From Vandammella animalimorsus (GTDB lineage: Bacteria > Pseudomonadota > Gammaproteobacteria > Burkholderiales > Burkholderiaceae_C), in assembly GCF_002285265.1 (NCBI RefSeq), contig NZ_NSJB01000001.1, forward strand, positions 806,001-870,000: a DNA stretch of 64,000 bases, read 5' to 3'. This document shows, piece by piece, positions 57,442 to 64,000 of the stretch (its first letter is position 1; each line of letters opens with the position of its first letter). The notes under the pieces are model-generated. The model had not been told where the DNA came from. It worked only from the letters and a program-made list of their open reading frames with translations, and did not search any database. The translations under genes were made by a program, and so were the position numbers.

Positions 57442-57834
57442 ATGGCCTACTCTGACAAAGTCATTGACCACTACGAAAACCCCCGCAACGTCGGCTCCTT
57501 CGACAAGGGCGACAGCTCCGTTGGCACCGGCATGGTGGGCGCGCCCGCCTGCGGCGACGTCATGAAGCTGCAGATCAAGGTCAACCCGCAAACCGGCGTC
57601 ATCGAAGACGCCCGCTTCAAAACCTACGGCTGCGGCTCGGCCATTGCCTCTTCCTCGCTGGTGACCGAATGGGTCAAGGGCAAGACCCTCGACGAGGCCG
57701 CCGCCTTGAAAAACAGTGTCATCGCCGAAGAACTGGCCCTGCCGCCCGTCAAGGTGCACTGCTCCATCCTGGCCGAAGACGCCATCAAGGCCGCCGTGGA
57801 GGACTACAGGAAAAAGCAGGCCACCGCCGCCTGA
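57442..57834 (+). CDS. iscU: Iron-sulfur scaffold IscU
   Basis: 130 aa. Scaffold on which [2Fe-2S] clusters form. Ligand cysteines are Cys37 (PACGDV), Cys64 (YGCGSA) and Cys107 (VHCSIL). The HscA-recognition motif LPPVK is intact just before Cys107. 111 bases separate it from the cupin gene. Confidence 0.98.
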   Translation: MAYSDKVIDHYENPRNVGSFDKGDSSVGTGMVGAPACGDVMKLQIKVNPQTGVIEDARFKTYGCGSAIASSSLVTEWVKGKTLDEAAALKNSVIAEELALPPVKVHCSILAEDAIKAAVEDYRKKQATAA

Positions 57835-57945
57835 TAGATGGATGGGCAAGGCCCCACAGCTGCTTGACCACCGGCAAAGGCGCTGTGCGGCAGCTGCAAA
57901 GCCGATGCCCCACACCCCGCGCATGTTCATCGAGGCACAGACAAT

Positions 57946-58272
57946 ATGGCACTGATCCACGCGCGACAGGGCGAGCCCGTGGATGTGCGCCCTTATGGCG
58001 CGCGCATCGAAGCGGCGCAATCCATCGCCTTGTTCAAGTCGCATGATCTGGAGGTGTTGCGGCTGGTGTTTCCAGCAGGCCACCACATGCCCGCCCACAA
58101 GGTGGCAGGCGAAATCACCATCCACTGCCTGGAAGGCAGCGTGCAAGTCAGCCTGAACGATGGCCCTGCGGCGCTGCTGCAAGCCGGTCATTTGTTGTTC
58201 GTCGAAGCAGGGGTCACGCACGCGCTCACGGCCGTACAGGCCTGCTCCGTGTTGGTGACCATCGCGCTTTGA
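57946..58272 (+). CDS. Small cupin protein within the isc cluster
   Basis: 108 aa single-domain cupin. [29 protein letters not shown] is cupin motif 1, with His residues that could bind a metal; [15 protein letters not shown] is motif 2. Substrate unknown. It lies between iscU and iscA, 23 bases before the iscA start, on the same strand, so expression with isc is likely. A role in iron or redox sensing is only inferred from position. Confidence 0.8.
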   Translation: MALIHARQGEPVDVRPYGARIEAAQSIALFKSHDLEVLRLVFPAGHHMPAHKVAGEITIHCLEGSVQVSLNDGPAALLQAGHLLFVEAGVTHALTAVQACSVLVTIAL

Positions 58273-58295
58273 GTTTTTATCGCCAGAGAATCCCT

Positions 58296-58619
58296 ATGGC
58301 CGTCACCATTACCGAAGCTGCCGCACGGCATGTCAGCAAATACCTCGCCAAACGCGGCAAGGGCGTGGGTGTTCGCCTGGGCGTCAAGACCACGGGCTGC
58401 TCCGGCCTGGCCTACCAGCTCGAATACGTCGACGAGCCCGACCCCAACGACGTCGTCTTTGAAAGCCACGGCATCAAGCTGCTGGTCGATCCCAAAAGCC
58501 TGGCCTACCTGGACGGCACGGAGCTGGACTTTGTCCGCGAAGGCCTGAACGAAGGCTTCAAGTTCAGCAACCCCAACGAGCGCGACCGCTGCGGTTGCGG
58601 TGAGTCCTTCCGCGTCTGA
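58296..58619 (+). CDS. iscA: Iron-sulfur assembly protein IscA
   Basis: 107 aa A-type carrier. Cys35 (TTGCSG), Cys99 and Cys101 (CGCGESF) are the conserved ligands, in E. coli positions. Start [13 protein letters not shown]. hscB follows after 239 bases with no evident gene in the gap. Confidence 0.97.
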   Translation: MAVTITEAAARHVSKYLAKRGKGVGVRLGVKTTGCSGLAYQLEYVDEPDPNDVVFESHGIKLLVDPKSLAYLDGTELDFVREGLNEGFKFSNPNERDRCGCGESFRV

Positions 58620-58858
58620 GCCACGACTGACCCGCCTGCCCGCGCGCGCATGCGGGCGCTGGGCGGCGCGGCTTGGGCGCCCGTGCGCCCGCCTGGGATT
58701 GCCAAAGCATCCGATGTCATTGCCCACCCAAGGCGCAGCGCCGCGCGCAAACCACACCCACCTTGCCCGGCCAAGCCTTGCGAACGTGGCAAAGTCACGG
58801 CTTTGATCTGGAATGGCAACGCGGACCGCCCCGGCCACCGCTTGCCCTGCCCCTGCCA

Positions 58859-59371
58859 ATGAACCTGCAATCGACCGACTTTGAACTGTTTGCCGTGCCC
58901 GCCCGCTTCGCGCAGGATGCGGCCGCGCTCGACGCCCGCTGGAAAGAGCTGCAGCGTCAGGTCCACCCGGACAAGTTCGCCGCCGAAGGCCCTGCGGCCC
59001 AACGCCTGGCCATGCAATGGTCCGTGCGCATCAATCAAGCCTACCAGCGCCTGCGCGATCCGCTGCAAAGGGCCCGCTACCTGTGCGAGCTGCAGGGCCA
59101 ATCCGTCGGTGCCGAAGACAACACGGCCATGCCGCCACAGTTCCTGATGCAGCAAATGCAATGGCTCGAAGCCCTGGACGAAGCCCAATCGGCGCAAGAG
59201 CTGCAGCCCATCGCCCATGAAGTGCAGCAGGCGCTGGACGAGACCATCCAGGCCGTTGCGCAAGCGCTCGATGCCCAGGGCGATGCCCAGGCTGCGGCCG
59301 AACACATCCGCGCCTGGATGTTCCTGACCCGCTTCGAGCAGCGCCTGGCGCAGCGGCAAAAGCAGCTGTGA
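58859..59371 (+). CDS. hscB: Co-chaperone HscB
   Basis: 170 aa. N-terminal J-domain with the HPD motif at residues 36-38 (VHPDKF) and [20 protein letters not shown], plus the C-terminal helical domain that binds IscU. It stimulates HscA. 83 bases before hscA. Confidence 0.95.
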   Translation: MNLQSTDFELFAVPARFAQDAAALDARWKELQRQVHPDKFAAEGPAAQRLAMQWSVRINQAYQRLRDPLQRARYLCELQGQSVGAEDNTAMPPQFLMQQMQWLEALDEAQSAQELQPIAHEVQQALDETIQAVAQALDAQGDAQAAAEHIRAWMFLTRFEQRLAQRQKQL

Positions 59372-59454
59372 GCCGCCTGCGCCAGCGCAACCAGTCCGGC
59401 ACCGCCGCAACCGCCACTTTTTCTTCCCCCTCTTTTGCGAGGACGCACGCCACC

Positions 59455-61335
<1,881 letters not shown>

Positions 61336-61377
61336 CCGACCACAGGCCCCACACCGCCAAGCCACCTCCCCCCGACC

Positions 61378-61716
61378 ATGCCCAAAATCACCGTCCTGCC
61401 CCATGCCGAACTCGCCCCAGAAGGCGCAGAGCTGCAAGTGCCCACCGGAACCTCGATCTGCGAAGCCCTGCTGGAAAACGGCATCGAAATCGAGCACGCC
61501 TGCGACATGAGCTGCGCCTGCACCACCTGCCACGTCATCGTGCGCCAGGGCTTTGACTCGCTCAACGAGCTTCAGGAAGAAGAAGAAGACCTGCTGGACA
61601 AGGCCTGGGGCCTGGAGCCGCAATCGCGCCTGGGCTGCCAGGCCATCGTCGCACACACCGACCTGACGGTCGAAATCCCCAAATACACCATCAACCACGC
61701 CAAGGAAAACCACTGA
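61378..61716 (+). CDS. fdx: [2Fe-2S] ferredoxin of the isc system
   Basis: 112 aa adrenodoxin-type ferredoxin. Ligands Cys42, Cys48, Cys51 (HACDMSCACTTC) and Cys87 (RLGCQAI) are present. It supplies electrons to cluster assembly. Last gene of the isc cluster; no iscX follows. Confidence 0.97.
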   Translation: MPKITVLPHAELAPEGAELQVPTGTSICEALLENGIEIEHACDMSCACTTCHVIVRQGFDSLNELQEEEEDLLDKAWGLEPQSRLGCQAIVAHTDLTVEIPKYTINHAKENH

Positions 61717-62613
61717 GGCCAGCGGCGCACACCGCCATGAGCGAGCGCTGCATAGAAATTGCAGGCAGAAACATCCGCGCAGGCACGCGGTGCTTCTGCC
61801 CAAGGCAGCGGCCTTTTTGCACGTGGAGCCCCATATACCAAGCAGCTGTCGAAGCTGATCGAGCCACGCGCAACGATAAAAACTGCCATCGGCGCCTGAT
61901 TGTGCATGGGCGATTTGCGCATGGCTCGGCCCGCGCCAGCCCCTGACAAAAAGTCTTGGCTTACTGAGCAGGAAGCTGAAAGCTCGCGAAAGCCCCTGCC
62001 CCGAAGCGGCTGGAACGAGGCGGCCGAAGATCGACAGCCACCGCACACTGGCGGGCTGGCTGGGCCGGGTGCTGCGCGCCTTCCAACGGGCGCTGCGCCA
62101 GATCACCGGCGGCGGGCACGCGCACAAGATGACGACCCAGGACCTGGTGGACATGGCCCAGGGCGCGGCGCGCATCGCGCTGGCGGGCCAGACAGGCCCT
62201 GCGCGATGCGCTGGGCTTCGAGGCGGCAGAGGATGCCGATGGGGTGCGCCCCAGCCTGCGCCTGTGGAATGGCATGCGCCTGACGCGCGGGAATTTTCTG
62301 GTGCCTGAGACGCCGGAGTCCGCGGGCAACACGACGGGCGATCTGGCATATTTCTCGGGCAAGCCCATCCGCGTAGCAGTGGGCGATGCACCTGCGCCGC
62401 ACCGAAGGTTTGGGGCCATGCACATGCGCGACAACGCGCAGCGTTCGCCCCAGCGTGCCAGCGTGCCAGCGTGCCAGCGATGAGAAACTACATATGTTTG
62501 GCCTACGACACATCGTGACGCAGCTTTGTAGAGAATGACATTCTTCTCTAGTCGAATTGGCCGCCTCTAGTGCTAATGCTTATAGCGCTGGCTGCTGTCA
62601 AAAAGGATGTTTT
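61717..62613. other. 897-base stretch after fdx without an intact gene
   Basis: No complete gene. 61717-62020 shows nothing recognisable. 62021-62483 holds a frameshifted coding remnant. An octamer-like unit cgtgccag is repeated three times at about 62453-62478. From 62480 the DNA becomes AT-richer towards the Sir2 gene. Confidence 0.6.
62021..62483 (+). pseudogene. Frameshifted gene remnant, family unknown
   Basis: A frame reading TLAGWLGRVLRAFQRALRQ and MTTQDLVDMAQGAARIAL runs to ~62192; a one-base shift (in gccagacaggccctg) continues it as ALRDALGFEAAEDADGVRPS, LRLWNGMRLTRGNFLVPE and a short tail to the stop at 62481-62483. Both parts have GC-rich coding character, so they look like one broken gene. 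The wording recalls ends of large phage or integrative-element proteins, but I cannot name a family. Confidence 0.45.
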
Positions 62614-63678
62614 ATGCCTGCGCCCAAACCCAGCGATCCACTGTACTACCAAGCACGCCAGCATGTGCTGTATTCCAATGATCCTAGCATTTCGCACCTC
62701 CAGCTCCGTCTGCGCATAGGCTATCAGCGCGCTATCGCTCTGCGCGATGCACTTGCGGGTGATGCAGTGCAATACCGAGCTGATACCGACTCATGGCATA
62801 TCCATCCACAGGCTGATCGAGTCACCGACTTTCTGCTTGAAGACAAACTAGCGCAAGCTGCGCAGCTGATTGATAACGCCAAGGCTTTGGTTATCGCCGC
62901 AGGTGCGGGAATAGGCATCGACTCTGGCCTACCTGACTATAGGGGCAACAAGGGCTTTTGGCGCGCCTACCCCATGCTGGGCAGAAAAAGGCTGCCATTC
63001 GAGCGAATTGCCTCGCCGCATGCTTTTCAAAAGTATCCTGCCACTGCCTGGGGATTCTACGGCCATAGGCTCAACTTATACCGTGCGACGACGCCGCACG
63101 CAGGCTTCAGTTTGCTCCAGTCCTGGGCACAGCGTATGGAGCAAGGCTGTTTTGTTTTCACCAGCAATGTCGACGGACACTTTCAGAAGGCCGGCTTTCC
63201 CTCCGCCCGCGTGTATGAATGTCACGGCTCCATACACCGCCTGCAATGTATAGCCAACTGCAAAGGAAGTATCTGGCCTACTGTAGACCTACACCCGAAA
63301 ATCGACGAGGCCAACTGTGAATGGCAAGGCGATTTGCCCCACTGCCCTCATTGCGGCAAACTGGCACGGCCCAATATCCTCATGTTCGAAGACTGGCACT
63401 GGAATCAGACACGTAGTGACCAGCAGCAGATGCTGCTCGATATGTGGCTGGACAACTCACCTGCCCCAGTGGTGATCGAAATCGGGGCTGGCAGTACTAT
63501 CCCCACTGTGCGCCAGTTCACACGGTACATGCAGCGTCGCGGCAGTCGCCTGATTCGCATCAACTTGCGTGAGGCAAACATCCTCAACCCCGGCGCTATT
63601 GAATTGGCCTTAGGGGCGAAAGATGCCTTGCAACGAATCAACCAGTACTTAATCAATGCACACACTTCTCAGGCTTAG
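62614..63678 (+). CDS. Sir2-family protein with N-terminal FtsK-gamma-like domain
   Basis: 354 aa. Residues ~7-63 (SDPLYYQARQHVL, SISHLQLRLRIGYQRA) match the FtsK gamma winged helix, which reads KOPS in FtsK. Residues ~80-345 are a sirtuin: GAGIGIDSGLPDYRG (97-111), TSNVD (183-187), catalytic His204 in ECHGSIH, zinc cysteines 212, 216, 244 and 247, and GAGST (291-295). NAD-dependent deacylase or NADase activity is expected. AGGA seven bases upstream supports the start. Base composition is AT-richer than the isc genes, a sign of transfer. No translocase domain is present. Confidence 0.85.
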   Translation: MPAPKPSDPLYYQARQHVLYSNDPSISHLQLRLRIGYQRAIALRDALAGDAVQYRADTDSWHIHPQADRVTDFLLEDKLAQAAQLIDNAKALVIAAGAGIGIDSGLPDYRGNKGFWRAYPMLGRKRLPFERIASPHAFQKYPATAWGFYGHRLNLYRATTPHAGFSLLQSWAQRMEQGCFVFTSNVDGHFQKAGFPSARVYECHGSIHRLQCIANCKGSIWPTVDLHPKIDEANCEWQGDLPHCPHCGKLARPNILMFEDWHWNQTRSDQQQMLLDMWLDNSPAPVVIEIGAGSTIPTVRQFTRYMQRRGSRLIRINLREANILNPGAIELALGAKDALQRINQYLINAHTSQA

Positions 63679-63917
63679 AGGTTAAGCGCAATCCTGAACG
63701 GTTCGCAAAAATAGTCCATGTGCGGCGAGTAATTAGTGAAAACCAACATATCTCCAGCGACATGAATTACCGTCAATAAAACACATCAAAGCCAATCCCG
63801 CCTCTTTGGCTTGAGAATTTTTCATAAATAATCTGAAGCCATGTTTCAGAGCATGTGCAGCCTTTGCGTGGCAATGGCAAAACCAACAAGCTCCCCAACG
63901 CAGGCCAAGGTGAACCA

Positions 63918-64000
63918 ATGAGCGCCACAGCTGAATTTGCAAAATGGGCCACCAGTTTTTCTGGTTGTGATGGCGGCGACATCGGCACCCCTGCAGATCG
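63918..64000 (+). CDS. Start of an unidentified gene, cut by the window edge
   Basis: 27 codons, MSATAEFAKWATSFSGCDGGD and on, open to the end. AAGGTG lies five bases before the ATG. The wording TSFSGCDGGDIG resembles a conserved uncharacterised family, but no function can be given. It follows the Sir2 gene by 239 bases of AT-rich DNA in which no gene is seen. Confidence 0.5.
   Translation, partial: MSATAEFAKWATSFSGCDGGDIGTPAD

Noticed and set aside
61717-62020. Small frames on both strands after fdx
   Set aside because: No ribosome sites, no domain-like sequence, and inconsistent codon use.
62453-62478. CRISPR-like short repeats (cgtgccag x3)
   Set aside because: Units are directly adjacent with no spacers; a simple tandem repeat.

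Overview
The window is high-GC chromosomal DNA of a betaproteobacterium, most likely Comamonadaceae (Burkholderiales). Signs of this are a Bug-family periplasmic receptor, a FimV with a poly-proline hinge, the runs leuC..leuD, fimV-truA-trpF-trpB..trpA and yicC-kinase-PP2C-rph-rdgB, and a full isc cluster. Species is not assigned. No CRISPR array, rRNA operon or replication origin was seen.

Layout. 0-4.9 kb: end of an AEC transporter, two tiny coupled genes, a 161-bp MITE-like element sitting exactly on the stop codon of a PH-domain gene, phosphomannomutase, fumC and a decayed MFS remnant. 4.9-10.2 kb: trxA, thiM-thiE-thiD, aroC, rplM-rpsI. 10.4-16.3 kb: yejE-yejF without yejAB, a periplasmic ATP-dependent ligase, a NYN-domain protein and a LysR regulator. 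16.4-19.4 kb: leuC and leuD separated by an entericidin and a small membrane protein. 19.5-23.9 kb: two identical tRNA-Arg(ACG) genes, greB, cyaY, lptM, lysA and a MetC-type lyase. 24.0-34.2 kb: a tightly packed five-gene defence operon (SNF2/RapA helicase, DUF262-DUF1524 nuclease, type III Mod, RhuM, type III Res). 34.3-39.2 kb: a lipoprotein, a DUF4124 protein, an SDR, a ferredoxin-reductase-type oxidoreductase and a Bug receptor. 39.6-48.3 kb: fimV, truA, trpF and trpB, then an AAA ATPase plus DUF4276 pair, then trpA. 48.3-55.2 kb: a frameshifted TauE gene, yicC, kinase/phosphatase, rph, rdgB and a bile-acid:sodium-symporter-like protein. 55.4-61.7 kb: iscR-iscS-iscU-cupin-iscA-hscB-hscA-fdx. 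61.7-64 kb: a frameshifted remnant, then AT-richer DNA with a sirtuin carrying an N-terminal FtsK-gamma-like DNA-binding domain, and the start of another gene at the right edge.

The points most worth following are (1) the five-gene mosaic operon built on a type III restriction-modification core, (2) the ATPase/DUF4276 cassette lying inside the trp operon between trpB and trpA with no visible independent promoter, and (3) the FtsK-gamma/Sir2 fusion. The leuCD part and the fimV-trp part, which with leuB and asd often form one cluster in this order of bacteria, are 20 kb apart here; leuB and asd are not in the window.

Protein families were assigned by reading motifs. No database search was run, so family names rest on recognition and the coordinates on start-codon context.
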